A stretch of DNA of 64,000 nt, taken from assembly GCF_014705655.1 (NCBI RefSeq), contig NZ_JACXIY010000037.1, forward strand, positions 1-64,000, written 5' to 3'. The stretch's first letter is position 1. Every line of letters starts with the position of its first letter. A model generated the notes under the pieces. It saw only the letters and a program-made list of their open reading frames with translations. It was not told the DNA's origin and did not search any database. A program made the position numbers and the translations under genes. This document shows positions 44,112 through 52,997 of the stretch, one piece after another. This DNA is from Paenibacillus arenilitoris. GTDB lineage: Bacteria > Bacillota > Bacilli > Paenibacillales > Paenibacillaceae.

Positions 44112-44765
44112 ATGATTCAGCTGCTCATGAAGGATATCCGCATTCAAAAGAGATTTATCGCGCTAGGCTTCGTTTTTGTCGGCTTCTTCTTCTTTATTCT
44201 CGGCGCGTTCGAAGGCATGCCGCTTTCCGTTCCTGCCGCGATATTCGGCCATTTTCTCATTGTGGTGGCGAGCAAGGCGGACGAGAAAAACAACAATGGC
44301 CGGATGCTCGCTTCCTTCCCGCTGCGGAGAACGGACATCGTAACGGCCAAATATGCGGGGATTGCCATGTTCATGGCGATTGCTTTTGCGCTTACCTCTC
44401 TATGGCGTTGGTTAGCCGGGATCTTCCTGCCCGCCCGGGAGCTGCCTTGGTTCAGCGCGCAATCGATCGTGGTCACGCTTCTCATTCTGCTCGTTTTTTA
44501 CGCCATCTATTTTCCGGTTTTCTTCGCTGCAGGTTCGCGTCTCGTCCAGGTTCTCGACTTAATCGTCATTTTTGTCGTCGGGGGCGCCGCCCTGCTCGTT
44601 ATTCGGCTCCTGGAATGGACGAATATCGGTGTCGGCTCGTTTATCCGCAGCCTGCCGGAGGCGGACGGCCTCCCGCTTTCGTTATGGATGCTCGGCGGCG
44701 GCCTCGTTCTATTGCTGCTGTCCTGGTGCCTCTCCGTTTACGTTTACCGCAGCAAAAATTTATAA
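44112..44765 (+). CDS. ABC-2 type membrane permease
   Basis: This 217-residue protein has about six hydrophobic segments (first near 17-33, last near 190-210) and a short cytoplasmic start MIQLLMKDIRIQKRF, which resembles ABC2_membrane_5 permeases of YtrC type. The stretch MLASFPLRRTDIVTAKY is the usual coupling segment. It is the channel partner of the preceding ATPase. The substrate is unknown. Confidence 0.85.
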   Translation: MIQLLMKDIRIQKRFIALGFVFVGFFFFILGAFEGMPLSVPAAIFGHFLIVVASKADEKNNNGRMLASFPLRRTDIVTAKYAGIAMFMAIAFALTSLWRWLAGIFLPARELPWFSAQSIVVTLLILLVFYAIYFPVFFAAGSRLVQVLDLIVIFVVGGAALLVIRLLEWTNIGVGSFIRSLPEADGLPLSLWMLGGGLVLLLLSWCLSVYVYRSKNL

Positions 44766-44786
44766 TCGGGAAAGGAGGCTCGTACG

Positions 44787-44909
44787 ATGTGGGCTCGCAT
44801 TTTCCATCGGCTTGGAAGGCGATTCGGCAAATTGACAGCGGGAGGAGCGCTTATCCTGCTTGCCGTCGCCGCCCTGTTAGCCGCAGGGATTTATCGTTTA
44901 ATCTATTGA
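44787..44909 (+). CDS. 40-residue single-pass membrane peptide
   Basis: A strong ribosome site (AAAGGAGG) lies eight nt before ATG. The peptide starts MWARIFHRLGRRFGKL, has one hydrophobic helix (about 20-35; LILLAVAALLAAG) and ends RLIY. The basic, amphipathic start suggests an inside-facing N-terminus. It is the last cistron of the GntR/ABC operon, 21 nt after the permease stop and just before a terminator. It may be an accessory subunit or regulator of the transporter. No family was recognised. Confidence 0.65.
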   Translation: MWARIFHRLGRRFGKLTAGGALILLAVAALLAAGIYRLIY

Positions 44910-44921
44910 AGCAAGACGTAT

Positions 44922-44966
44922 AAGCCGCATACGCCGACCAATAGGTCCAGGTATGCGGCTTTCTTT
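44922..44966 (+). terminator. Terminator of the GntR/ABC operon
   Basis: AAGCCGCATAC and GTATGCGGCTT pair, followed by TTCTTTG. It also lies downstream of the convergent DEAD-box gene. Confidence 0.8.
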
Positions 44967-44984
44967 GTCATGCGTTTATTTGAT

Positions 44985-46235
44985 CTATTGGCTTGCCGGG
45001 CGCCGCCGGCGTCTCCGCCCGGGCTTTGGCTTGCTCTCCGCGTTGGAACGGGCAGGCGCCGCGGACACTGCCGCCGTCTTCTCGGGCTCGGCTGCAAGCT
45101 GCAGCGGATAAGGATGATCCTTGATTTCCGGGATCTTCCTGCCGATCGACTTCTCGATGTCCTTCAGGTACGGAAGCTCCTCCTCCTCGCAGAAGGAGAG
45201 CGCGATGCCGCTCTGTCCCGCCCGGCCCGTGCGGCCGATCCGGTGCACGTACGTCTCCGGAAGGTTCGGCAGGTTGAAATTGATGACGTGGGACAGCTCG
45301 TCGATATCGATCCCTCTGGCCGCGATATCCGTCGCGACGAGCACCCGCGTCGCGCCGCTCTTGAAGTTGCCGAGCGCGCGCTGGCGGCTGTTCTGGGACT
45401 TGTCGCCATGAATGGCCTCCGCCGCGATGTCCGCCTTCTTCAAGCCTTTGGCGACGCGGTCGGCGCCGTGCTTGGTCCGGGTGAACACCAGCACCGAAGC
45501 GATGGACTTGTCCTGCAGCAGATGGTTCAACAGCTTCAGCTTATTTTCCTTCGCGACCTTGTAGACCGATTGCTCGATCTTGTCCGCGGTAGCCGTCGCC
45601 GGGACGAGATTGATCTTCACCGGGTTCACCAGCAGCGATTTCGCCATATCGGCGATTTCCGGCGGCATCGTCGCCGAGAACAGCAGCGTCTGCCTTCTGG
45701 CCGGCACGCTCGCGATAATCCTCTTCACGTCGCGGATGAAGCCCATATCCAGCATCCGGTCGGCTTCGTCCAGCACGAGAATTTGGACATGGCTCAATTC
45801 GATTTGCTTCTGGTTCAGGAAATCGTTAAGCCTGCCGGGCGTCGCGACCAGGATGTCGGTGCCTTGCTCGAGCGCCTTCTCCTGCCCCTTCTGGGAGACG
45901 CCCCCGATGATCGCGGAGCAGCGCAATCGCGTAAACTGCGCGTAGCCGCGGATATTGTCGTAAATCTGAAGCGCGAGCTCCCTCGTCGGCGTTAAAATCA
46001 ATGCGCGGATGCTGCGGCCCGCTTTGGGCGGGACCTGCTGCTTGCTTAGCAGCTGGACGATCGGCAGCGAGAACGCGGCGGTCTTCCCCGTTCCCGTCTG
46101 CGCGCAGCCGAGCAAGTCCTTGCCGGCCAGTACGGCCGGAATGGCCTGCTCCTGGATCGGCGTCGGCTTCTCGTAATTTTCTTTGCTTAACGCTTTTAAA
46201 ATGTCGGGCGATAGGTTCAATTTATCGAATGTCAT
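44985..46235 (-). CDS. DEAD-box RNA helicase, RhlE-like
   Basis: This 416-residue ATP-dependent RNA helicase has a Q motif near TPIQEQAIP, Walker A AQTGTGKT (45-52), [12 protein letters not shown] (DEAD at 156-159), SAT at about 187-189 and [10 protein letters not shown]. The C-terminal tail is short and very basic (GRRRRRRP), likely for RNA contact. It probably unwinds structured RNA in ribosome assembly or cold adaptation. It is monocistronic and divergent from the M20 peptidase gene. Confidence 0.95.
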   Translation of the reverse strand: MTFDKLNLSPDILKALSKENYEKPTPIQEQAIPAVLAGKDLLGCAQTGTGKTAAFSLPIVQLLSKQQVPPKAGRSIRALILTPTRELALQIYDNIRGYAQFTRLRCSAIIGGVSQKGQEKALEQGTDILVATPGRLNDFLNQKQIELSHVQILVLDEADRMLDMGFIRDVKRIIASVPARRQTLLFSATMPPEIADMAKSLLVNPVKINLVPATATADKIEQSVYKVAKENKLKLLNHLLQDKSIASVLVFTRTKHGADRVAKGLKKADIAAEAIHGDKSQNSRQRALGNFKSGATRVLVATDIAARGIDIDELSHVINFNLPNLPETYVHRIGRTGRAGQSGIALSFCEEEELPYLKDIEKSIGRKIPEIKDHPYPLQLAAEPEKTAAVSAAPARSNAESKPKPGRRRRRRPASQ

Positions 46236-46332
46236 CGGTTCTCCTTTTTGTTAACGGCGCTTTTAAGTCCTAACAAGTAATGATAGCACATTATCCCCAA
46301 TTCCGGCTCTTTTTTTGCCTCGCCGGAAAAGT

Positions 46333-46360
46333 TTTACTTCTCCGTCCCAAAAGGTATACT
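46333..46360 (+). promoter_or_regulatory. Possible promoter of the M20 peptidase gene
   Basis: TATACT at 46355-46360 follows TTTACT (46333-46338) at 16 nt. Confidence 0.45.
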
Positions 46361-46392
46361 GAAGTCATAACGGTTGAGGAGGGATAGTCCCT

Positions 46393-47748
46393 GTGAGCTA
46401 CGAGCGCTATTTTCAGGAGAACAGAGAACGGCATTTGAAAGAACTGAAGCAATTTCTAACGATACCGAGCGTCTCGGCCTTGTCCGAGCATAAGCAGGAT
46501 ATGAAGGAAGCCGCCAAGTGGGTGGCGGGCAAGCTGGAGCAGGCCGGACTTGCGAAGGTGGAGATCATCCCGACGAACGGGCATCCGATCGTGTACGCGG
46601 AGCATACGCAGGCGCCGGGCAAGCCGACGGTGCTCGTCTACGGCCATTACGACGTGCAGCCGGTCGATCCGCTTCACCTGTGGGAGACGCCGCCGTTCGA
46701 GCCGGCGATTCGCGGCGGCAAGCTGTTCGCGCGCGGCGCGACGGACGATAAAGGGCAGCTGTTCCTGCACGTGAAGGCGATCGAAGCGATCCTCCGCCAA
46801 GAGGGCAAGCTGCCGGTGAACGTGAAGTTCTGCATCGAAGGCGAAGAGGAGATTTCCAGCCCGAACCTGCCCGCCTTCATGAAGACCCAGGCCGACAAGT
46901 TGGCGGCCGACGTCGTGCTCATCTCGGACACGTCGCTCCTCGCCAAAGGGAAGCCCGCGATCTCCACCGGCCTTCGCGGGCTGTGCTCGCTCGAGGCTAC
47001 GATCGCTACCGCCAATACGGACCTGCATTCGGGCACGTTCGGCGGCGGCGTGCCGAACGCGCTGCACGCGATGGTCGAGCTGCTCTCCTCGCTGCACGAC
47101 GACAAGGGCCGGGTCGCGGTGGACGGCTTCTACGAAGGCGTGCCGGAGCTGTCGCCGGACATGCGCGAGGAATTTCTCAAGCAGCGGCACAATGAGGAAC
47201 AGCTGCGAGCCGATCTCGGCCTCGACGCGTTGTACGGCGAGGAAGGCTACTCCTTCGTCGAGCGGACCGGCGCCCGGCCGACGCTGGAGCTGAACGGCGT
47301 ATGGGGCGGCTTTCAAGGCGAGGGGACGAAGACCGTCATTCCGAAGGAAGCGCATGCCAAAATCACGTGCCGCCTGGTCGGCGATCAGGACCCGGCGAAG
47401 ACGCTGGAGCGGATTATCGCCCATCTGGAGGCGCATGTCCAGCCGGGCGCGAAGCTGACCGTCAAGCGGGGCGAGCAAGCCCGCGCGTTCAACATGGATC
47501 CGTCGCATCCGATGCTCCAGAAGGCGGCCGACGCCTACGAGCGGGTATACGGCACGCGCGCCCTGTTCACGAAGGACGGCGGCTCGATTCCGATCGTGGA
47601 GACGTTCTCCCGCATCCTGCAGGCTCCCGTCGTCATGATGGGCTTCGGCCTCCCGGACGAGAATCTGCACGCGCCGAACGAGCATTTCAACCTGGAGAAC
47701 TTCGACAAAGGCTTGCTGACGATCGTGGACTATTTGAAGCAGCTGTAA
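46393..47748 (+). CDS. M20 family dipeptidase
   Basis: This 451-residue zinc metallopeptidase has zinc ligands in VYGHYDVQP (H85, D87), RGATDDKGQ (Asp), the catalytic/zinc EGEEEISSP pair (Glu), and a late His in LHAPNEHFN. The ISTGLRGLCSLEATIATANTD and LHSGTFGGGVPN segments belong to the dimerisation lid. It cleaves dipeptides or short peptides in the cytoplasm. The start is a GTG nine nt after AGGAGGG. It has its own terminator. Confidence 0.93.
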   Translation: MSYERYFQENRERHLKELKQFLTIPSVSALSEHKQDMKEAAKWVAGKLEQAGLAKVEIIPTNGHPIVYAEHTQAPGKPTVLVYGHYDVQPVDPLHLWETPPFEPAIRGGKLFARGATDDKGQLFLHVKAIEAILRQEGKLPVNVKFCIEGEEEISSPNLPAFMKTQADKLAADVVLISDTSLLAKGKPAISTGLRGLCSLEATIATANTDLHSGTFGGGVPNALHAMVELLSSLHDDKGRVAVDGFYEGVPELSPDMREEFLKQRHNEEQLRADLGLDALYGEEGYSFVERTGARPTLELNGVWGGFQGEGTKTVIPKEAHAKITCRLVGDQDPAKTLERIIAHLEAHVQPGAKLTVKRGEQARAFNMDPSHPMLQKAADAYERVYGTRALFTKDGGSIPIVETFSRILQAPVVMMGFGLPDENLHAPNEHFNLENFDKGLLTIVDYLKQL

Positions 47749-47760
47749 CAGCCGGAACAG

Positions 47761-47810
47761 AAGGAGCGTCCCAAACGTCATCGCCAGATGATGGAGGGAC
47801 TCTCCTTTTT
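47761..47810 (+). terminator. Terminator after the M20 peptidase gene
   Basis: AAGGAG/GTCCC pairs with GGGAC/TCTCCTT, followed by TTTTT. Confidence 0.7.
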
Positions 47811-47828
47811 CTATTTATCGAAACAAGT

Positions 47829-47880
47829 TAGGCGCAAAGCCTGCGATTGTGGGGCGATTGTGCCATCGATGAGGTGGCCG
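47829..47880. repeat. Partial copy of the palindrome family seen at 59.8 kb
   Basis: GCGCAAAGCCTGCGATTGTG followed by an ATCGATGAGGTGGCCGG-like tail resembles 59802-59850 (GCGCAAAGCCTGCAATTGTG then ACCGATGTGGCGGCCG). The palindrome is decayed here. Confidence 0.5.
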
Positions 47881-47884
47881 GACG

Positions 47885-48160
47885 AAAAGAGGCTGTCTCA
47901 TAAGGCCGTGTTACGACCTGAGAGACAGCCCTGTGTTGGTTTTGACGGCCAAGAGACGGCGATGCTAATTTCAAAAAATGAAACTAAATTGCTCTTAACT
48001 TCACGTATGTCCTATTTAGTTTCAAAATCTGAAATTAAACGGTTCCATACGCGATACAGCTTTCGCTATAAGCCGATTTAGTTGCAAAATTTGAAACTAA
48101 TCGCCCACGAAGCCCTCTTCTTTCGCATTTTGTTTCAATTTTTGAAATTAAAAAAGTCAG
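47885..48160. repeat. Dispersed intergenic element, copy B
   Basis: A GGCTGTCTCA hairpin (47891-47930) is followed by four palindromes starting near 47966, 48015, 48077 and 48129. The spacing (49, 62, 52) matches copy A (49, 62, 51) almost exactly. Confidence 0.75.
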
Positions 48161-48300
48161 CCTGAAGGTCGGGTGGCTCTCGCTCGCCTACCGTTTGCGA
48201 AGGGAAGGGGCAATCGACCAAATACGAAAAATGGCGGTTAAGGATGAAGCGAACCGTCCCTTACGCATGCAAACCTGCTTTTGCGACGGTCCAGTCCGCC
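48161..48300. other. Remainder of the 47749-48300 intergenic stretch
   Basis: After the element, 140 nt lead to the stop of the minus-strand Asp-box gene. I see no gene and no clear terminator. Confidence 0.4.
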
Positions 48301-49323
48301 TTACCGCGCGCCGGCGGGGGGCAGCAGGAATTCCTCCTCCCGCAGGCTGTAGCCGCGGATCTGTCCCTTCGGCGCGTCGTCGACGATATATTGGACGATG
48401 TAGATTTCGCCGTCGTCGAACTGCACCCAGCCGGAGTACCCGAGGTCGGCGACCGGGCTCCGGTCGTAATCGACCGGCATGATCCGCGTCCACTGCTCCT
48501 TGCGCTCCGTTGCCTTGGCCGATGCCTGATCCGTCAGGGCGACGAAGAAGTTCTGCGTCCAATAGCCGAGCCAGCCTTTGCCCCCTTGCATGAAACGATA
48601 GGCGATCATGACGCTCCCGCTCCGCAGCAGCCCCGCCACGGGGCGATGGCAGCCCGGCAGCGGCATCCGGTACACGCCGTTCCAGGTCTCTCCTTGATCG
48701 TAGGAGATCGCCTTGTAGCAATCCTGGCCGTCGCCGGAATTTTCCCGCAGGAAGGCGACCAGCGTGCCGTCGTCAAGAGGCAGAATGCTCCCTTCGCAAA
48801 GCTTCAGCCCTTCCTGCCGCGCCACGAGCACCGGCTCGGACCAGTCTTGGCCCTGATTATCCGAATAGCGGAGCCACTGCCCGTTCATGTGAGCGGACAA
48901 CAGCCACCTGCCGGAAGGGAGCTCGCACAGCTTGTCGGGGACGATGCCCTCAAGCGGCGTCTCGATCGGCTCCGACCAGCGCTCGCCCTCCGCATCGCCG
49001 ATCCATAGGTAATTGCGTCCGCCCCCCTCCTTCTCCTTCGTAATCTGATCGGCGACGATGACGAGCCTGCCGTCGCGAAGCCGCGTAATGCGCGCGCAAT
49101 TCCAATAAGGCCGGCCGTTCGTGACCGCCGTAAGCGGCCGTTTGTTCCCCCAGCTTCTGCCGCGGTCCGCGCTCTCGATCATCATGAGCCGCGTGGCCGA
49201 TCGATCCCCGTGATGCGTACATTGCGCGAACACGCAGATCAGCTTGCCGCTCCGCGTAAGCGCCAAGTCCGGCCATGCCTCGTACCAGTCGTCGTCGCGG
49301 CTTACCGCATATTTTTCGATCAT
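48301..49323 (-). CDS. Cytoplasmic Asp-box (sialidase-fold) protein
   Basis: The 340-residue beta-propeller has Asp-box repeats SADRGRSW, SDNQGQDW and SYDQGETW, as in sialidases. No signal peptide is present, so it would act on imported glycan. The N-terminal RIP motif that supplies a catalytic Arg in GH33 reads YEAWPDL, so true sialidase activity is uncertain. It is the last gene after the two permeases of an lpl-type importer. Alternatives are another exo-glycosidase or a lyase of the same fold. Confidence 0.8.
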   Translation of the reverse strand: MIEKYAVSRDDDWYEAWPDLALTRSGKLICVFAQCTHHGDRSATRLMMIESADRGRSWGNKRPLTAVTNGRPYWNCARITRLRDGRLVIVADQITKEKEGGGRNYLWIGDAEGERWSEPIETPLEGIVPDKLCELPSGRWLLSAHMNGQWLRYSDNQGQDWSEPVLVARQEGLKLCEGSILPLDDGTLVAFLRENSGDGQDCYKAISYDQGETWNGVYRMPLPGCHRPVAGLLRSGSVMIAYRFMQGGKGWLGYWTQNFFVALTDQASAKATERKEQWTRIMPVDYDRSPVADLGYSGWVQFDDGEIYIVQYIVDDAPKGQIRGYSLREEEFLLPPAGAR

Positions 49324-49344
49324 CGTATAAACTCCCTTCCGAAT

Positions 49345-50229
49345 TTAACCTTTGATTGAACCGACCATCATGCCCTTCACGAAATACTTCTGAATGAACG
49401 GATAGACGAATAGAATCGGCAGCGTGCTGACGACGACGACCGCCGACTTCAACGTCGCGGCCGGCGGCGGGTCACGGATCAGCTCCACCTGCGTCTCGTC
49501 CTGCAGAAGCCCGCTTAGCAAAATATTGCGCATCACGACCTGGATCGGCATTTTGCTCTGATCGTTAATGTAAATCGAAGCGCTGAACCAATCGTTCCAA
49601 TGATGCACCGCGTAGAACAGGCCGATCGTGGCGAAGGCGGGCATCGACAGCGGCACGACGATTTTCCATAAAATAACCGGCGGGGACGCGCCGTCGATAA
49701 TGGCCGACTCCTCCAGCTCCTCCGGCAGCGTCAGGAAGAAGTTGCGCATGATGAACAGGTTCCAGGCGCTGATGAGGCCGGGAAAGATCAGCACCCACAG
49801 CGTATCCTTCAGCCCGAGCTTGTCGATGAGCATATAGTTCGGGATAAGCCCGCCATGGAAGATCATCGTCAGAAAAATGATCAGCACGAGCCCGTTGCGG
49901 CCCGGAAGCGTTCTGCGCGCAAGGCCGTAAGCGAGCGTGGCGGTTAGCAGCAAATTAAGGCAGGTGCCGACCGTCACCCGGAATAGCGTGACCTTATACG
50001 CGTTATAAATGATCATGCCGCGATTCAGCAGCATGTCGTATGCGCCGAAATCGAGCTTCTCCGGGATGAGGATGAACGCTCCTCTCCGCATCGCCTCCTC
50101 CGCGCTGATGAAGGAGGTGGCGATGACGGCCAGAAAAGGAATGAGAAACATGAGCGACAATACGCACAGAAGAACGATATTGCCGACGTCGAAGACGCGC
50201 TCCGACGCGGCGGGCTTCATCGCGCTCAT
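49345..50229 (-). CDS. Carbohydrate ABC transporter permease (LplC type)
   Basis: This 294-residue protein has six membrane segments and the EAA loop ELEESAIIDGASPPVILWKIVVP. The C-terminus FIQKYFVKGMMVGSIKG is typical. AAAGGAGGG precedes the ATG. It forms the importer with the permease and lipoprotein upstream. No ATPase gene is nearby. Confidence 0.93.
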   Translation of the reverse strand: MSAMKPAASERVFDVGNIVLLCVLSLMFLIPFLAVIATSFISAEEAMRRGAFILIPEKLDFGAYDMLLNRGMIIYNAYKVTLFRVTVGTCLNLLLTATLAYGLARRTLPGRNGLVLIIFLTMIFHGGLIPNYMLIDKLGLKDTLWVLIFPGLISAWNLFIMRNFFLTLPEELEESAIIDGASPPVILWKIVVPLSMPAFATIGLFYAVHHWNDWFSASIYINDQSKMPIQVVMRNILLSGLLQDETQVELIRDPPPAATLKSAVVVVSTLPILFVYPFIQKYFVKGMMVGSIKG

Positions 50230-50243
50230 CGAAGACCCTCCTT

Positions 50244-51212
50244 TTACCAGATGCCGGTCTGGTTCATTTTTTTCGCGACGTAATTGGCTCCCAGAATGAG
50301 GATCATCGCCAGAATGTTCTTAAATACGCCGACCGCGGTCGCGAACGAATAGTTCAGCTTGTTCAGGCCTTCCCGGTATACGTACGTATCGATAATGTCC
50401 GCAACGGAATAGACCGAAGGCGAATAGAGCAGCAGCACCTTCTCGAACCCGGCGTTAAGCAAGCCGCCGATGGACAGGATGAGCAGGATCGCGATGACCG
50501 GCGTAATGCCAGGCAGCGTAATGTGCCACGCCTGGCGCAGCCGGCTCGCGCCGTCGATCTTCGCCGCTTCGTACAAGCCGGGGTCGATCCCCGTCATCGC
50601 GGCCAAGTACAGAATCGTCCCCCAGCCGACCGTCTGCCACACATGCGACAGGACGAGAATGCTCCGGAAGTACGCGGGATCGCCCAGGAAATGAACCGGC
50701 TCCCCGCCGAAGGCGACGACAATCGCATTAATCATGCCGCTATCGGTTGACAGCACCATCATGACCAGGCCCGCTACGACGACGGTAGAAATAAAGTGAG
50801 GCAGGTACGAAATCGTCTGGACGATTCGCTTAAAGCCGGTATGCTTGACCTCGTTCAGCAGCAGCGCGAGCAGGAGCGCGGCGGGAAAGCCGAACAGCAG
50901 CTTGTAGCCGCTGATCAACAGCGTATTTCGCATGACGTTCCAGAAGTAATACGAGTTCCAGAAGCGGATGAAATGCTTGAAGCCGACCCATTCGCTCGTG
51001 AAAATCGCGCTAACCCCCTCGAAGGGGGAAATATCCTTGAAGGCAATGATGACGCCGAACATCGGAATGTAATCGAAAATAATAAAGTACAGCATGCCGG
51101 GCAAAATCAAATAGTAATAAAAGCGGTGCAGCTTGATGGCGGACCACAGCTTCCGCCGTGCGGCGCCCGGTCCCGCCGCGGGCTTCGCGCCTGCCGTATT
51201 CGTCGTTGCCAA
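50244..51212 (-). CDS. Carbohydrate ABC transporter permease (LplB type)
   Basis: This 322-residue membrane protein starts with a TTG after AGGAGGAG and has a basic lead of about 30 residues before the first helix. The EAA loop GLYEAAKIDGASRLRQAWHITLP and the ADIIDTYVYREGLNKLNYS block are typical of LplB. The downstream partner starts 14 nt after its stop. Confidence 0.93.
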   Translation of the reverse strand: MATTNTAGAKPAAGPGAARRKLWSAIKLHRFYYYLILPGMLYFIIFDYIPMFGVIIAFKDISPFEGVSAIFTSEWVGFKHFIRFWNSYYFWNVMRNTLLISGYKLLFGFPAALLLALLLNEVKHTGFKRIVQTISYLPHFISTVVVAGLVMMVLSTDSGMINAIVVAFGGEPVHFLGDPAYFRSILVLSHVWQTVGWGTILYLAAMTGIDPGLYEAAKIDGASRLRQAWHITLPGITPVIAILLILSIGGLLNAGFEKVLLLYSPSVYSVADIIDTYVYREGLNKLNYSFATAVGVFKNILAMILILGANYVAKKMNQTGIW

Positions 51213-51298
51213 GGGCGCTCCTCCTTCCGGCCGCCGGAGAGCGGCCGCGCATAGCGAATCAACGCGGCCCGCCTTCCCTCCGGCACCTTGCCCGCCGT

Positions 51299-52822
51299 CT
51301 ATTGCTTCTTCTCGTTATATTGCTTCGTATATTCGGCAATCCATTGATCCAGCCCCGCCCTGTACAGCTGATCGATGTAAGCATCGAAATCATTGAGCGG
51401 CCTGGCTCCCGTTACGAATTTGACCAGTTCCTCGCTTCGCAGCCGGTCGATATCCCCGAGCGTCGGAATGTTCTCCTGCAGCTGCACCTTGTCGTAAATA
51501 ATGGTCGCATCGACGGGCATTTTCGCCGTATCCAGCTGCAACAGCTCCTTGTTCAAATAGTCGGCATGCATTTCTTTGATCGGATCCTTGAAGGCGTACG
51601 CCGTCTCGGTTGCGGTGCCCAGCGACAGCATATATTCCCCGGCGTAGGCGATTTCCGGATTCGTCAGCTCGACTTCGAATTTGCTGTCCCCGACGTAGCG
51701 CCAATTCGTGCCAAATGCGGCCGTGAGCGAATTCGTCGGGATATCCTTGTATTGATCGTTAATAAACTGAATAACCGCTGCGGCGTTCTTGGATTTCTTC
51801 GTAATGAGCTGTGCCGTCGTGGACCCCGGCGAAGCGGTCATCGGCTTGCCCTTCGGCCCTTGAATGCCGCGGATGATCTCATAATCGGCCTCCTCCGGCA
51901 AATTCGCTTTTATTTGCGGGAAAAGCAGCGTAATGCGGGAGTACCACATCGAGGACGTGCCGACGCGGTTCGTTTTCAGCAGCTCAAGCGGATCGAACTT
52001 GGCGAAGGACTCCTTGTAGAGGTAGCCCTTCTGGTACCAGTCGGCCATCTTGGCGACAAAATCCTTAAAGCCGGGAGCCAGCTCGGCAGGCTTCAGCATT
52101 TGGTCGGAAGAGTCGAACCAGTTGCTGTTGCCGTGCTCGGTATAGCCGCCAAGCAGCGCGTTCTTGATGCCGTTCAGGTCGGTCATCATCGGAATCGTAT
52201 CGTCCTTGCCGTTGCCGTCCGGATCTCCTTCCTTAAACGCTTTCAGGACCGCTTCCAGCTCATCGAGCGTTTGCGGCATTTCGAGCTCGAGCTTCTTCAG
52301 CCAATCGGTGCGGATCCAGATCGGATAGTGGGTGGCCGGCATTCCCCGCGGGATGCCCCAGATGGTCCCCTCCTTATCCGTCATGTAATCCCATGCCTCC
52401 TGAGGCCATGCCTTCTTAATGTCCTGCCCGTATTCGTCCAGCAGGTCACCCAGCGGAATAATGGCGCCCTTCGGTGCGTAATCGTCCCAATTGCCATTGA
52501 AGGTATCCAGTTCGTCGCTGGAGCCAAGCAACAGGTTCAGCTTCTCCTTGGCGGCGTCGCCGCCCTGGGGCGGGATGATGGCGATCGGCTCAATGTTCAG
52601 TTTCTCCACGTAGTGCTGCTTCATCTTCTCGAGCTCCGCGGGCACGCTGCCCTCCGGCTTCGCGTTCAAGGCGCCCGTGTTCTGATAAATGTAAATCGGC
52701 GTCGCGCCCTTCTCCCCGCCTTCCCGATCCGCCGCGTTCCCGCCGCCTTCTCCCGAGCATGACGCCAGCAGGGCGGCGCCAAGCGCCGCGGTCAGCAGCA
52801 GGCTGACAAACCTTTGTTTCAT
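51299..52822 (-). CDS. Sugar-binding lipoprotein of a second lpl-type importer
   Basis: This 507-residue binding protein has a lipobox ALLASC with Cys at about 22, then a Gly-rich linker. The size and the IWIRTDWLKKLELEMPQTLDEL block place it with LplA-like proteins that bind oligosaccharides. It is first in the operon with the two permeases and the Asp-box protein, so a sialylated or otherwise acidic glycan is a possible ligand. ATG 52822 has GGGAGGA upstream. The promoter region holds a cre-like site and a direct repeat. Confidence 0.92.
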   Translation of the reverse strand: MKQRFVSLLLTAALGAALLASCSGEGGGNAADREGGEKGATPIYIYQNTGALNAKPEGSVPAELEKMKQHYVEKLNIEPIAIIPPQGGDAAKEKLNLLLGSSDELDTFNGNWDDYAPKGAIIPLGDLLDEYGQDIKKAWPQEAWDYMTDKEGTIWGIPRGMPATHYPIWIRTDWLKKLELEMPQTLDELEAVLKAFKEGDPDGNGKDDTIPMMTDLNGIKNALLGGYTEHGNSNWFDSSDQMLKPAELAPGFKDFVAKMADWYQKGYLYKESFAKFDPLELLKTNRVGTSSMWYSRITLLFPQIKANLPEEADYEIIRGIQGPKGKPMTASPGSTTAQLITKKSKNAAAVIQFINDQYKDIPTNSLTAAFGTNWRYVGDSKFEVELTNPEIAYAGEYMLSLGTATETAYAFKDPIKEMHADYLNKELLQLDTAKMPVDATIIYDKVQLQENIPTLGDIDRLRSEELVKFVTGARPLNDFDAYIDQLYRAGLDQWIAEYTKQYNEKKQ

Positions 52823-52895
52823 AGCCGTTCCTCCCTTTTTTATTTGTGGCGGGCAAAGCTGCCTGCCTTGCCTGAACCGAAGCATAGCAGGGTCT

Positions 52896-52915
52896 GTAAG
52901 CGCTTTAAATCATAA
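52896..52915 (-). promoter_or_regulatory. -10 box overlapped by cre-like site
   Basis: TGTAAGCGCTTTAA (52896-52909) matches the cre consensus at 13 of 14 positions and lies right after a TATGAT -10 candidate (52910-52915, minus strand), over the expected transcription start. Confidence 0.55.
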
Positions 52916-52922
52916 AAATTCC

Positions 52923-52969
52923 ACTTTCGTATGATTTCTTTTACTTATCATAATCGTCATACTTTCGTA
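52923..52969 (-). promoter_or_regulatory. Direct repeat upstream of the binding-protein gene
   Basis: TACGAAAGT (minus strand) occurs at 52961-52969 and 52923-52931, 38 bp apart, just upstream of the -10. It is a candidate site for the membrane AraC regulator. Confidence 0.4.
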
Positions 52970-52997
52970 GTGGCGGCTTCGTCTTCATCCGACCGCA

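Noticed and set aside
44402-44923. 173-residue frame overlapping the permease end
   Set aside because: Out of frame with the permease and Arg-rich; the small peptide at 44787-44909 explains the region better.
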